Of a DNA stretch of 64,000 nt, positions 1-10,647 are shown one piece after another; position 1 is the stretch's first letter; each line of letters opens with the position of its first letter. The stretch comes from Citrobacter sp. FP75 (GTDB lineage Bacteria > Pseudomonadota > Gammaproteobacteria > Enterobacterales > Enterobacteriaceae): positions 62,001 to 126,000 of the forward strand of contig NZ_JAFDOE010000002.1 in the NCBI RefSeq assembly GCF_018342065.1. The letters run 5' to 3'. The notes beneath the pieces were generated by a model that saw only the letters and a list, made by a program, of their open reading frames with translations, did not search any database and was not told the DNA's origin. A program made the translations under genes and the position numbers.

Positions 1-1
1 G

Positions 2-640
2 ATCAGTGTCGACTTAAAGAACTCCAGCGATAAATTACCCTATCTTGCCCAGTCGTGGGTTGAAGATGGTAAGGGCAACAAAATCACCTCGCCGCTGATG
101 GCTATTCCGCCCGTTCAGCGAATCGAAACGCAGGCGACCGGGCAGGTTAAAATTCAGGGCATGCCGGCATTAAGCGCCCTGCCACAGGATAAAGAAACGC
201 TCTTTTACTACAACGTGCGCGAGATCCCGCCAAAAAGCGATAAACCCAATACGCTGCAGATTGCCCTGCAGACGCGCATCAAGCTGTTTTACCGCCCGGC
301 GGCCATAGCGAAAGTGGACGCCCAGCACCCCTGGCAATATAAGGTCACGCTGGCCCGCCAGGGCGACGGCTGGCAGGTGAATAACCCGACGCCTTACTAC
401 GTGATTATCAGCGACGCCGCGAGCAAGGCGAACGGCAAAACCGCGACCGGATTCGCGCCGCTGGTGATCGCACCGGGCAGCAGCCAGAGCATGGCGGTGA
501 AGGCGGGCGACCTCGGCTCCTCGCCGGTGCTGACCTATGTGGACGACTACGGCGCGCGCCTGCCGATGGTGTTCAACTGCAGTAGCAGCCCGTGTGCGGT
601 GAATGAAGAGCAGACCCGGAAAGCGCAAACTCGTCAGTAA
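2..640 (+). CDS. Fimbrial periplasmic chaperone (5' truncated by window edge)
   Basis: The reading frame is open from the first bases of the window, so the gene begins outside it. The visible part carries hallmarks of PapD/FimC-type chaperones: an N-terminal-domain segment reading PYLAQSWVED, then PP..RIE, then LF.YNVREIPPK. These chaperones bind pilus subunits in the periplasm by donating a beta strand and hand them to an outer-membrane usher. The C-terminal domain has two cysteines close together (CSSSPC). Three small subunit genes and an adhesin-like gene follow on the same strand. The usher gene is not in view and presumably lies upstream. The family is clear; the specific fimbrial type is not. 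Confidence 0.85.
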   Translation: MSVDLKNSSDKLPYLAQSWVEDGKGNKITSPLMAIPPVQRIETQATGQVKIQGMPALSALPQDKETLFYYNVREIPPKSDKPNTLQIALQTRIKLFYRPAAIAKVDAQHPWQYKVTLARQGDGWQVNNPTPYYVIISDAASKANGKTATGFAPLVIAPGSSQSMAVKAGDLGSSPVLTYVDDYGARLPMVFNCSSSPCAVNEEQTRKAQTRQ

Positions 641-650
641 GGGGAAAGAG

Positions 651-1160
651 ATGACGCGACTCACGATAATTCGCTCAGCCACTTTGCTGCTGATGGTCAG
701 CGCAGCGGCTTCGCTGTGGGCGGCAAACAAAACGGTGAACCTGAAACTGATGATCGCCATTAACGCCCCACCGCCCTGCACGGTAAACGCCCCTACGGTA
801 GAGTTCGGCACGATGATGACGACGCAGGTGGATGGCAGTAGCAATGTGCAACTGGTGGCCTACAACCTGATCTGTTCCGGTGGCGGCAGTGATTATGATT
901 ATCTGAAGATGCAGGTTCAGGGACCCTCGATGATGGTAAACGGTGAATCGGTCTTAAAAACGGATGTGGATGGGTTAGGCATTCGCCTGCAAACGCAGGC
1001 GGATAAAACGCTGCTGCCCGTCGGGACTTCTGACTGGTGGAACTTTCAGGCCGACAAAACGGATCCGGTGTTAGAGGCTGTGCTGGTGAAGCCCGCAGGA
1101 ACAACGCTTACGGCAGGAGAGTTCAATGCGGCGGCAACCTTAGTGGTGGATTACCAATGA
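651..1160 (+). CDS. Fimbrial subunit 1, exported
   Basis: This 169-residue protein starts at the ATG preceded by AGGGGAAAGAG, ten bases after the chaperone stop. An N-terminal signal peptide (MTRLTII..., ending near SLWA-AN) is followed by a small mature domain with the two cysteines (CTVNAP... and LICSGG) typical of chaperone-usher pilins. It ends in the VDYQ-type beta strand seen in the next two subunits. An internal DVDGLGIRLQ segment is shared with the following gene (SVDGLGIELR), indicating tandem duplication. The stop overlaps the next start (ATGA), implying translational coupling. It is probably a minor or adaptor subunit, but the sequence alone does not say which. Confidence 0.75.
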   Translation: MTRLTIIRSATLLLMVSAAASLWAANKTVNLKLMIAINAPPPCTVNAPTVEFGTMMTTQVDGSSNVQLVAYNLICSGGGSDYDYLKMQVQGPSMMVNGESVLKTDVDGLGIRLQTQADKTLLPVGTSDWWNFQADKTDPVLEAVLVKPAGTTLTAGEFNAAATLVVDYQ

Positions 1161-1633
1161 ATAAATTCGCGATTGCGCTGTTACTCTGCGCCAGCGGTGC
1201 CGCACAGGCAGCAGATAACCTGAAATTTCACGGCACGCTGGTGGCGGGGCCGAAATGCACCATCGATAACGGCAACACCATCGACGTGAATTTTAATAAC
1301 GTGCTGATCGAGAAGATCAACGGCAGCAATTACAGCCAGCCGGTGCCCTACACCATTACCTGTGACTCTACTTATCGCGACGATTCGATGGCCATGACGC
1401 TGACGCTGAGCGGCACCGCTGTGGCGTTTAATAACGCAGCGATTGCGACCAGCGTGGATGGGCTGGGTATTGAACTGCGGCAGAACAATACGCCGTTTAA
1501 GGTGGGCAGCACGCTCACGATTAACGAAGCCTCCCGGCCGACGCTGACGGCGGTGCCGGTGAAGAAAAGTGGGGCGACGCTGAAGGAAGGCGGATTTGAG
1601 GCATGGGCGACGCTTCAGGTGGATTACCAATGA
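1157..1633 (+). CDS. Fimbrial subunit 2, exported
   Basis: This 158-residue protein starts inside the ATGA overlap with the previous gene. It has a short signal peptide ending AAQA-ADN, then FHGTLVAGPKCTI, the classic start of a pilin domain with its first cysteine, and a second cysteine in YTITCDS. It ends WATLQVDYQ like its neighbour. The mature start (ADNLKFHGTLV) closely resembles that of subunit 3 (GDNLRFHGSLV), so the two look like diverged copies. The junction sequence GTGGATTACCAATGA recurs at both subunit boundaries. The product would be assembled into the fimbria by the upstream chaperone and an unseen usher. Confidence 0.75.
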   Translation: MNKFAIALLLCASGAAQAADNLKFHGTLVAGPKCTIDNGNTIDVNFNNVLIEKINGSNYSQPVPYTITCDSTYRDDSMAMTLTLSGTAVAFNNAAIATSVDGLGIELRQNNTPFKVGSTLTINEASRPTLTAVPVKKSGATLKEGGFEAWATLQVDYQ

Positions 1634-2145
1634 GGACAGGATGGGTGCTGGCGTGCGTGGGGTTACTGGCGTTTTCCGGGGCGCAGGCGAGCGGGGATAA
1701 CCTGCGTTTTCACGGTAGCCTGGTGGCCAGCGCCTGCACGGTGGTGGCCAACGGCGGCACGCTGGCGGAGGTGACCTTTCCGGCGCTCAGTGCAGGCGAT
1801 TTACTGCTGGCGCCTTCCGCGCCGCAGCCCTTTACCCTGCAACTGAACGACTGCGACAGCGCGCTCAGCAACGGCGTGCGGGTGACCTTTACCGGCACGG
1901 AGGCCGCCGGGCTGAAGGGCTCTCTGGCGCTGGATGCCAGTTCGGCGGCGGGCGGCGTGGCGATCGGCATCCGGACGCTGGCCGGCAACGCGGTGGCGAT
2001 GAATAACACCACCGGGACGACCTTCACGCTGGCGTCGGGAAATAACCAGCTGACGCTAAATGCGGTGGTGCAGGCGATCCCTCCGGCAGGCATCACCAGC
2101 GGGGCATTTTCCGCTTCGGCAACGGTCAATTTTGAGTATCTTTGA
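1630..2145 (+). CDS. Fimbrial subunit 3, exported
   Basis: The start ATG overlaps the stop of subunit 2 (ATGA). The 171-residue product has a signal peptide (MRTGWVLACVGLLAFSGAQA-S) and a mature domain beginning GDNLRFHGSLVASACTV, with a second cysteine in LNDCDSA. It ends in an alternating hydrophobic strand (SASATVNFEYL), as expected for a subunit whose terminal strand is bound by a chaperone. It is more GC-rich and alanine-rich than its two neighbours. Its position just before the adhesin-like gene fits a tip adaptor or minor subunit. That role is inferred. Confidence 0.75.
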   Translation: MRTGWVLACVGLLAFSGAQASGDNLRFHGSLVASACTVVANGGTLAEVTFPALSAGDLLLAPSAPQPFTLQLNDCDSALSNGVRVTFTGTEAAGLKGSLALDASSAAGGVAIGIRTLAGNAVAMNNTTGTTFTLASGNNQLTLNAVVQAIPPAGITSGAFSASATVNFEYL

Positions 2146-2146
2146 T

Positions 2147-3001
2147 ATGAACAACAAAATATTACTGGCGATCTTGCTGCTGTTTTTAGGCTTCAGCTCA
2201 AGCGGTATGGCGCAGGTGCAAAACAAACAAAAAGTAGGCAATACCTTTCAGGCTGTAGGTATTTATTATGGTGCCGGGAAGATGGGGGCGACTACCGTCG
2301 ACATTAATATTATGGTAGCGACACCGAGAGGCGTATATTACGGTGTCTACAGTATGCCGCAGAAGAAAAATCAAAACGCGACACTCAAATCGTGGAGCGG
2401 TCCAGGTACTGCTCCTGTATTAACGCTTAAAAGTTTCACGAACGTTGATTACTCTCTTTGCCCTGGAATAGACCGTAGCATGTATAGTTGTCGAAAAAAT
2501 GTCTTCGATATTACGGTATCACAGGATAATGACGGCTGCCCGTGGCTAACAAGTACCTATGCATACAGTTATCCCACCACACCATCTCCATATATTGACA
2601 ATTATCGGGGGCCGACAGTTCGTGATTCCAGATGTACAGTCCCCGTTGATACTTATGATGTCTCCTGGTCCCCCGATGCCGTTCAACATGATAAACTGCT
2701 GAAAATAACGCCAAGTGGCGGAACTATGGAGACCACGCTGCATACCTATCTGATGGAAAGCGGTATGCTGTGCGACGGCAGTAAGTTTGACGAACGGGGC
2801 GCGGGGTGCCGTTTTGTTGCCACCGGGACAACGCTAACGGTGCTGGGATGCGACAATAATATTGTCACCACCACCGCCGTTGTGCATCCGATTATTGACG
2901 TCGAGTTGCATGATATCAAGGTGTCCGTAAACACGAAGAATATCGGCTCCGGAATGATCAAGGCGACCTGTAACTTCCAGTATATTATTGAGCAGCTTTA
3001 G
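2147..3001 (+). CDS. Putative fimbrial tip adhesin
   Basis: This 284-residue exported protein starts one base after the previous stop. The signal peptide is MNNKILLAILLLFLGFSSSGMA-Q. The N-terminal two thirds are aromatic and cysteine-containing and resemble no common pilin. The last roughly 80 residues contain cysteines (AGCRFVATG, VLGCDN, ATCNFQYI) and may be the pilin domain that docks the tip. Being longer than the subunits and last in a chaperone-usher operon is the usual arrangement for a two-domain adhesin, as with MrpH- or StfH-like proteins. No receptor can be deduced. The region is visibly more AT-rich than the preceding subunit. Confidence 0.6.
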   Translation: MNNKILLAILLLFLGFSSSGMAQVQNKQKVGNTFQAVGIYYGAGKMGATTVDINIMVATPRGVYYGVYSMPQKKNQNATLKSWSGPGTAPVLTLKSFTNVDYSLCPGIDRSMYSCRKNVFDITVSQDNDGCPWLTSTYAYSYPTTPSPYIDNYRGPTVRDSRCTVPVDTYDVSWSPDAVQHDKLLKITPSGGTMETTLHTYLMESGMLCDGSKFDERGAGCRFVATGTTLTVLGCDNNIVTTTAVVHPIIDVELHDIKVSVNTKNIGSGMIKATCNFQYIIEQL

Positions 3002-3007
3002 CGCTGC

Positions 3008-3042
3008 ACATCAGGCGGAGGCGTTTATCCTCCGCCTGATGT
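3008..3042. terminator. Hairpin between convergent fimbrial operon and gltD
   Basis: A 14-base perfect inverted repeat (arms ACATCAGGCGGAGG and CCTCCGCCTGATGT, 7-base loop) fills the 46 bases between the convergent adhesin and gltD stops. Neither strand has a strong T run after it. It is probably a shared bidirectional terminator or a 3'-end stabilising hairpin. Confidence 0.55.
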
Positions 3043-3047
3043 TGTGA

Positions 3048-4475
<1,428 letters not shown>

Positions 4476-7400
4476 TTACTGCGCCTGCACACGCAGCTCG
4501 GCTGCGCTACGACTACGATGACCCAACAGTGCTTTCACATCACTGGACTTCGGTTTAACCAGCGCGAATTTCGCCGAGAATGCCGGCCAGTTGGCCAGGA
4601 TCTCTTCCCCGCGTGACGAACCGGTATGCTGAACGTGCTCGGTGATAAGCCCACGCAGATGCTCTTCGTGGATAGCCAGTGAGTCCACGCTCAGGACTTC
4701 GACCAGTTCAGGGTTGACGCGTTTGCGGAATTCTCCGTCTTCGTCCAGCACGTAGGCGAAGCCGCCCGTCATGCCTGCGCCGAAGTTAACGCCCGTCTTA
4801 CCGAGAATGCAGACGATGCCGCCGGTCATATATTCACAGCCGTTGTCGCCAATGCCTTCTACCACAGTGATGGCGCCGGAGTTACGTACCGCAAAGCGCT
4901 CACCCGCACGGCCTGCGGCAAACAGACGACCACCGGTGGCACCGTACAGGCAGGTGTTGCCGATAATGCTCGCCTCATGGCTGCGGAAAGCAGAGCCAAC
5001 CGGAGGACGCACTGCCAGCAGGCCACCCGCCATACCTTTACCGACATAGTCGTTGGCATCGCCGGTCAGATACAGCTCCACGCCGCCCGCGTTCCACACG
5101 CCAAAGCTTTGGCCTGCGGTGCCGCTGAAATGCGCTTTAATTGGGTCAGAAGCCAGCCCCTGATCGCCGTGCGTCTGAGCGATATACCCCGACAGCGATG
5201 CGCCGACTGAACGATCGGTGTTGCGGATATCGAACCAGAAGGTTTTGCTCTGGCGCTCATCTACAAACGGTTTTGCCTGTTGCAGCAGCTGTGCGTTGAG
5301 CACGCCGTTGTCAAACGGCGGGTTGTTCTCGGTGCAGTAAACCGCTTTGCCTGGGTGAGGTTGTGCGGTTTCCAGCAGGTGAGACAGCGCCAGCTTCTGC
5401 TGCTTGGCGGTAAACCCTTCCAGCTCTTTGAGCAAGTCGGTGCGACCAATCAGATCCACCAGGCGTTTTACGCCAAGTGAAGCCATCAGCTCACGGGTTT
5501 CACGGGCGACAAATTCAAAGTAGTTGGTCACTTTGAACGGCAGGCCGTGGTAGTGATTTTTACGCAGTTTTTCATCCTGAGTTGCCACGCCGGTTGCGCA
5601 GTTGTTCAGGTGGCAAATACGCAGATATTTACAGCCCAGCGCGACCATCGGACCGGTACCGAAGCCAAAGCTTTCCGCGCCCAGAATTGCCGCTTTGATG
5701 ATATCGACGCCGGTTTTCAGTCCGCCATCGACCTGTAAACGGATCTTGTGACGCAGACCGTTAGCTACCAGCGCCTGCTGGGTTTCCACCAGCCCCAATT
5801 CCCACGGGCAACCGGCGTATTTCACCGACGACAGCGGGCTGGCACCGGTACCGCCGTCGTAACCGGCGATGGTGATCAGATCCGCATAGGCTTTCGCCAC
5901 ACCGGTGGCGATCGTGCCGACGCCCGGTTCGGAAACCAGCTTCACGGAGATCATCGCCTTCGGGTTAACCTGTTTCAGGTCGAAAATCAGCTGTGCTAAG
6001 TCCTCGATAGAGTAGATATCGTGGTGTGGCGGTGGGGAGATTAAGGTCACGCCCGGCACTGAATAACGCAGCTTGGCGATGTACGGGGTGACTTTGTCCC
6101 CCGGCAGCTGACCGCCTTCGCCCGGCTTCGCGCCCTGCGCGACTTTAATCTGGATGACGTCGGCGTTGACCAGATACGCCGGAGTCACGCCGAAGCGACC
6201 AGAAGCGACCTGCTTGATGCGCGACACTTTGTTGGTGCCGTAGCGAGCAGGGTCTTCGCCGCCTTCGCCGGAGTTGGAGTTACCGCCGATGCTGTTCATC
6301 GCTTCGGCCAGCGCTTCATGCGCTTCCGGGCTTAACGCGCCGATAGACATGGCTGCGGTATCAAAGCGTTTAAACAGTTCGGTTGCCGGTTCTACGTCGT
6401 CAATACTTATCGCTTCATCGCCAGGGGCGATGGCGAGTAGATCGCGCAGCGTGGCCGCCGGGCGCTCGTTTACAAGCGCGGCATACTCCTGATAGTCGCT
6501 GTATTCGCCGCTTTGTACCGCCTGTTGCAGCGTGCGCACTACGTCCGGGTTGTAGGCGTGATATTCACCACCGTGGACGTACTTCAGCAAGCCACCCTGG
6601 CTAATGGGTTTGCGCGCCAGCCAGGCATGTTTGGAGAGATTCAACAGATCCTGCTGGAAGTCGGTAAAGCCCGCGCCGCTGATGCGGCTGACCACGCCCT
6701 GGAAGCACAGCGCCACCACGTCGTCGTGCAGGCCCACGGCTTCGAACAGCTTCGAGCAGCGGTAAGAGGCAATGGTCGAAATGCCCATTTTGGACATGAT
6801 TTTGTATAGACCTTTGTTGATGCCGTTACGGTAGTTCAGCATCACGGTGCGATAATCTTTGGCAATCGCCTGAGTGTCGATCAGACGTCCCAGCGTTTCA
6901 TACGCGAGGTACGGATAAATGGCCGTCGCGCCGAAGCCCAGCAGCACGGCAAAATGGTGTGGGTCACGGGCGCTGGCGGTTTCAACGATGATGTTGGCGT
7001 CGCAACGCAGGTTTTGTTCTACCAGGCGTGTTTGCACCGCACCCACCGCCATCGGTGCCGGAACCGGCAGGCGGTTTTTGGCGATGTTACGGTCAGAGAG
7101 CACCAGCAGCACCGTGCCGTTACGCACCATCTGTTCGGCCTTATCGCACAATGCTTTGACGGTTTCTTCCAGCGTGGTTTCGCTTACGTCGAAGGTGATA
7201 TCCAGTCGATCAGCGCGATAATGCTCTTCTTTCATGGTGGTGAGCTGGGTGAAATCGGAGTACAGCAGGATCGGCGATTTAAAGCTCAGGCGGTGTGCCT
7301 GGCCTTCCGCTTCACAGAAGACGTTCATCTCACGACCGATGCTGGTGGCCAGTGACATGACGTGCGCTTCACGCAGCGGGTCGATCGGCGGGTTGGTGAC

Positions 7401-9044
7401 CTGCGCGAACTGCTGGCGGAAGTAGTCGTAAATGATGCGCGGCTGGCTGGAAAGCACGGCAAACGGGGTGTCGTCACCCATGGAACCGACCGCTTCCTGA
7501 CCGTTTTCACCGAGCACGCGGATCACGGAGTCCAGCTCCTCAGCGCTGTAGTTAAACTGTTTCTGGAAGCTGGCGAGGGTGTCATCGTCCAGTTCACGGC
7601 TGCCGACCTGATCGTCAGCCAGGTCTTCGAACGGCACCAGACGACGGACGTTCTTTTCCATCCACTCTTTGTACGGGTGGCGGCTTTTCAGGTCATCATC
7701 GGTTTCGGCAGAGTGCAGAATACGCCCGCTGCGGGTATCGATAACCATCAGCTCGCCAGGGCCAACACGGCCTTTCTCAACCACTTCATCCGGCTGGTAA
7801 TCCCAGATCCCGACTTCAGAGGCGCAGGTAATCAGCTTGTCTTTGGTGATGACGTAGCGCGCCGGGCGCAGGCCGTTACGGTCAAGGTTACAGGCGGCAA
7901 AACGGCCGTCAGACATCACAATGCCTGCCGGGCCGTCCCACGGTTCCATGTGCATAGAGTTAAAGTCAAAGAACGCGCGCAGCTCCGGGTCCATATCCGG
8001 GTTGTTCTGCCAGGCCGGTGGAACCAGTAAGCGCATGGCGCGGATGATGTCCATCCCGCCTGCCAGCAGCAGCTCAAGCATGTTATCCATCGAGCTGGAG
8101 TCGGAGCCGGTTTCGTTAACGAACGGTGCGGCATCGTGCAGATCGGGGATCAGCGGCGTCTGGAACTTATAGGTACGGGCGCGCGCCCACTGGCGGTTAC
8201 CGGTAATGGTATTGATTTCACCGTTGTGCGCCAGGTAGCGGAACGGCTGCGCCAGCGGCCAGCGCGGTACGGTATTGGTGGAGAAGCGCTGGTGGAACAG
8301 GCAGATGGCCGATTCCAGACGCAGGTCCGCGAGATCCAGGTAAAAGCGCGGCAGATCCGCCGGCATACACAGACCTTTATAGATATTGACCAGATTCGAC
8401 AAGCTACAAACGTAGAAGTCTTTATCGTCCTGGAGGCGTTTCTCGATGCGGCGACGCGCGATAAACAGGCGGCGCTCCATATCGCGTGGACGCCAGCCCG
8501 CAGGGGCGTTGACAAAAATTTGTTCAATACGGGGTAGGGAGGAAAGGGCGATTTCACCGAGAACACCATCGTTGGTCGGCACGTCGCGCCAGCCGACAAT
8601 CGACAGAGTCTCCTGCTGTAATTCTTCTTCGACGATGCGACGAGATGCCGCCGCCAGCTCAGTGTCTTTATTTAAAAAGATCATGCCGACCGCGTAGTTT
8701 TTGGCTAAACGCCAGCCGCGCTCTTCGGCAACGATGCGGAAAAAGCGATCGGGTTTTTGTAATAACAGGCCGCAGCCGTCGCCGGTTTTACCGTCAGCGA
8801 GGATGGCTCCACGGTGCTGCATACGGGCCAGTGCGTGTATGGCGGTACGCACTACCTTGTGGCTAGGTTCGCCTTCTATGTGGGCGATCAGGCCGAAACC
8901 ACAGTTATCCTTCTCAAGGGATTTATCGTACAACATATCAGTGAACCTCCCCAGGCTCTGCGGGACACCGCTCCGATACCGTTTGCGCACAGGCACACCA
9001 AGAGCATGGCGACGGGGGTTGCGCGTTATACGCTTACCTCGCAT
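4476..9044 (-). CDS. gltB: Glutamate synthase (NADPH) large subunit
   Basis: This is the 1,522-residue precursor of the large GOGAT subunit. The mature enzyme should begin at the cysteine of NCGFGLIAH, the class II glutamine amidotransferase nucleophile, after removal of an N-terminal propeptide. The central FMN-binding synthase domain (NSNSGEGGEDP, GYDGGTGASP) is followed by a cysteine motif for the 3Fe-4S cluster (CKYLRICHLNNC) and the C-terminal GXXGXXXG-rich beta helix. I chose the ATG at 9044 because the codon matching the E. coli start (before TRKPRRHAL) is ATA here; AAAGAGGG precedes the chosen ATG. It forms an operon with gltD. In E. coli the operon is controlled by Lrp, with nitrogen and arginine inputs. 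Confidence 0.97.
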   Translation of the reverse strand: MRGKRITRNPRRHALGVPVRKRYRSGVPQSLGRFTDMLYDKSLEKDNCGFGLIAHIEGEPSHKVVRTAIHALARMQHRGAILADGKTGDGCGLLLQKPDRFFRIVAEERGWRLAKNYAVGMIFLNKDTELAAASRRIVEEELQQETLSIVGWRDVPTNDGVLGEIALSSLPRIEQIFVNAPAGWRPRDMERRLFIARRRIEKRLQDDKDFYVCSLSNLVNIYKGLCMPADLPRFYLDLADLRLESAICLFHQRFSTNTVPRWPLAQPFRYLAHNGEINTITGNRQWARARTYKFQTPLIPDLHDAAPFVNETGSDSSSMDNMLELLLAGGMDIIRAMRLLVPPAWQNNPDMDPELRAFFDFNSMHMEPWDGPAGIVMSDGRFAACNLDRNGLRPARYVITKDKLITCASEVGIWDYQPDEVVEKGRVGPGELMVIDTRSGRILHSAETDDDLKSRHPYKEWMEKNVRRLVPFEDLADDQVGSRELDDDTLASFQKQFNYSAEELDSVIRVLGENGQEAVGSMGDDTPFAVLSSQPRIIYDYFRQQFAQVTNPPIDPLREAHVMSLATSIGREMNVFCEAEGQAHRLSFKSPILLYSDFTQLTTMKEEHYRADRLDITFDVSETTLEETVKALCDKAEQMVRNGTVLLVLSDRNIAKNRLPVPAPMAVGAVQTRLVEQNLRCDANIIVETASARDPHHFAVLLGFGATAIYPYLAYETLGRLIDTQAIAKDYRTVMLNYRNGINKGLYKIMSKMGISTIASYRCSKLFEAVGLHDDVVALCFQGVVSRISGAGFTDFQQDLLNLSKHAWLARKPISQGGLLKYVHGGEYHAYNPDVVRTLQQAVQSGEYSDYQEYAALVNERPAATLRDLLAIAPGDEAISIDDVEPATELFKRFDTAAMSIGALSPEAHEALAEAMNSIGGNSNSGEGGEDPARYGTNKVSRIKQVASGRFGVTPAYLVNADVIQIKVAQGAKPGEGGQLPGDKVTPYIAKLRYSVPGVTLISPPPHHDIYSIEDLAQLIFDLKQVNPKAMISVKLVSEPGVGTIATGVAKAYADLITIAGYDGGTGASPLSSVKYAGCPWELGLVETQQALVANGLRHKIRLQVDGGLKTGVDIIKAAILGAESFGFGTGPMVALGCKYLRICHLNNCATGVATQDEKLRKNHYHGLPFKVTNYFEFVARETRELMASLGVKRLVDLIGRTDLLKELEGFTAKQQKLALSHLLETAQPHPGKAVYCTENNPPFDNGVLNAQLLQQAKPFVDERQSKTFWFDIRNTDRSVGASLSGYIAQTHGDQGLASDPIKAHFSGTAGQSFGVWNAGGVELYLTGDANDYVGKGMAGGLLAVRPPVGSAFRSHEASIIGNTCLYGATGGRLFAAGRAGERFAVRNSGAITVVEGIGDNGCEYMTGGIVCILGKTGVNFGAGMTGGFAYVLDEDGEFRKRVNPELVEVLSVDSLAIHEEHLRGLITEHVQHTGSSRGEEILANWPAFSAKFALVKPKSSDVKALLGHRSRSAAELRVQAQ

Positions 9045-9623
9045 TCGCCCTCTTTAATCCTTTTCGCATAGGTCAAACAAGTTTGAGGACTTGCTTCAGA
9101 GGGAATCTCAATTACTGCATAAATATGATGAGCAGGCTGCTCATCCAGAAAGCTTCCAGCGGATTTCCACGTTATCGGGAATCCACACACAGGTCAAATG
9201 GCAATCTTATTTATGCAAAAATGTGCTATAGGTCGATTAACATTATGAATGTATTGAAAATAATGGTGTTTTTACATTGATTTAACGCACGGGGAGTGGA
9301 GGGGGAAGTGTGATCTGTCTCACTGTAAGAAAGGCCTGTTATCGCTTGTCCTCCCTTTGTTTATCGCGATTTTTGGCATTTTATGCTGGTTTGTAGAGTT
9401 TGCGCGTCTTAAAGATACTGTTTTTATTCGTGGGCCGTCAGAAGATAAAAAAAATCACAGGATATAAGGAAAAGTAATCATATTTTGATTGAATGAAATT
9501 TCGATAATTTTGATTTGTTATGCAATAAATAAAAGCACGCCAGGGCGATTGATCCAGGTCATCGCCGACTGGGGCTAAAAATGGCAGGCTTTGGCCTCTT
9601 TTCAAGGCGCGGTCTATCAGATT
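9045..9623. promoter_or_regulatory. gltB-yhcC divergent control region
   Basis: About 580 bases without a credible gene separate the divergent gltB and yhcC genes. The part around 9430-9540 is strongly AT-rich with A and T runs, suiting nucleoid proteins such as Lrp, IHF or H-NS. This fits the known long-range Lrp and IHF control of gltBD in E. coli. A palindrome (9127-9145) lies within the probable gltB leader. I could not assign a convincing sigma-70 promoter on either strand. Confidence 0.6.
9127..9145. repeat. Perfect 9-1-9 palindrome in gltB leader
   Basis: GATGAGCAG and CTGCTCATC flank a single G, about 83 bases upstream of the gltB start. It could be a protein-binding operator or a small hairpin in the 5' leader. 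There is no T run, so a terminator is unlikely. Confidence 0.4.
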
Positions 9624-10553
9624 ATGCAGTTACAGAAATTAGTCAATATGTTTGGTGGGGATCTTTCTCGTCGTTATGGGCAAAAGGTTCATAAACTCAC
9701 GCTGCACGGCGGGTTTAGCTGCCCAAATCGTGATGGCACCATTGGACGTGGCGGGTGCACCTTCTGTAATGTCGCCTCTTTTGCCGATGAGGCGCAGCAG
9801 CAGCATTCCATTGCTGAGCAGCTCGAACATCAGGCACAGCTGGTGAATCGCGCCAAACGCTATCTGGCCTATTTTCAGGCTTATACCAGCACCTTTGCTG
9901 AAGTGCAGGTGCTGCGCTCTATGTATCAACAGGCGGTCAGCCAGGCCAATATTGTCGGGCTATGCGTCGGGACGCGTCCCGACTGCGTGCCGGAGGCGGT
10001 GCTCGATCTGCTTTGTGAGTATAAAGACCAGGGCTATGAGGTATGGCTGGAGCTCGGTCTGCAAACCGCGCATGACAAAACGCTGCACCGTATTAACCGC
10101 GGCCATGATTTTGCCTGCTACCAGCGCACCACACAATTGGCGCGAGAGCGCGGGCTGAAAGTGTGCTCGCATCTGATTGTCGGCTTGCCGGGGGAAGGGC
10201 AGGCAGAATGTCTGCAAACGCTGGAGCGCGTGGTGGAGACCGGCGTTGATGGCATTAAGCTGCATCCGTTGCATATCGTGAAGGGCAGCATTATGGCGAA
10301 GGCCTGGGAGGCCGGACGTCTGAGCGGTATTGCGCTTGCCGATTACACGGTAACCGCCGGTGAAATGATTCGCCATACCCCACCGGAGATCATCTATCAC
10401 CGTATTTCCGCCAGCGCCCGTCGCCCGACGCTGTTAGCGCCATTATGGTGTGAGAATCGCTGGACCGGGATGGTCGAACTGGACCGTTATCTCAATATCA
10501 ACGGCGTGCAGGGATCTGCCCTCGGACGCCCCTGGAGTCCGCCGACAGCATAG
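9624..10553 (+). CDS. yhcC: YhcC-type radical SAM protein
   Basis: This 309-residue protein is almost identical in length and sequence to E. coli YhcC. I chose the ATG giving MQLQKLVN; an earlier in-frame ATG would add 11 residues not found in E. coli. A radical SAM-type cysteine set is visible as C33, C45 and C48 (CPNRDGTIGRGGCTFC), with the unusual CX11CX2C spacing of this family, plus a GLQTAHD/GLPGEG barrel core. Such enzymes use a 4Fe-4S cluster to cleave S-adenosylmethionine. The substrate of YhcC was not established to my knowledge. It reads divergently from gltB and precedes arcB by 94 bases. Confidence 0.93.
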   Translation: MQLQKLVNMFGGDLSRRYGQKVHKLTLHGGFSCPNRDGTIGRGGCTFCNVASFADEAQQQHSIAEQLEHQAQLVNRAKRYLAYFQAYTSTFAEVQVLRSMYQQAVSQANIVGLCVGTRPDCVPEAVLDLLCEYKDQGYEVWLELGLQTAHDKTLHRINRGHDFACYQRTTQLARERGLKVCSHLIVGLPGEGQAECLQTLERVVETGVDGIKLHPLHIVKGSIMAKAWEAGRLSGIALADYTVTAGEMIRHTPPEIIYHRISASARRPTLLAPLWCENRWTGMVELDRYLNINGVQGSALGRPWSPPTA

Positions 10554-10647
10554 TGCTGTGAGGGAAATAACGCATTTCTTGCACAATCTTAAACGTCACG
10601 CCGAGAATTGAGTATTATTGTGCCAAGTTGTCGTGAAGGAACCCTCT

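Noticed and set aside
9083-9280. 65-codon frame in the gltB-yhcC gap
   Set aside because: No ribosome site, poor composition, and it sits in the AT-rich control region.
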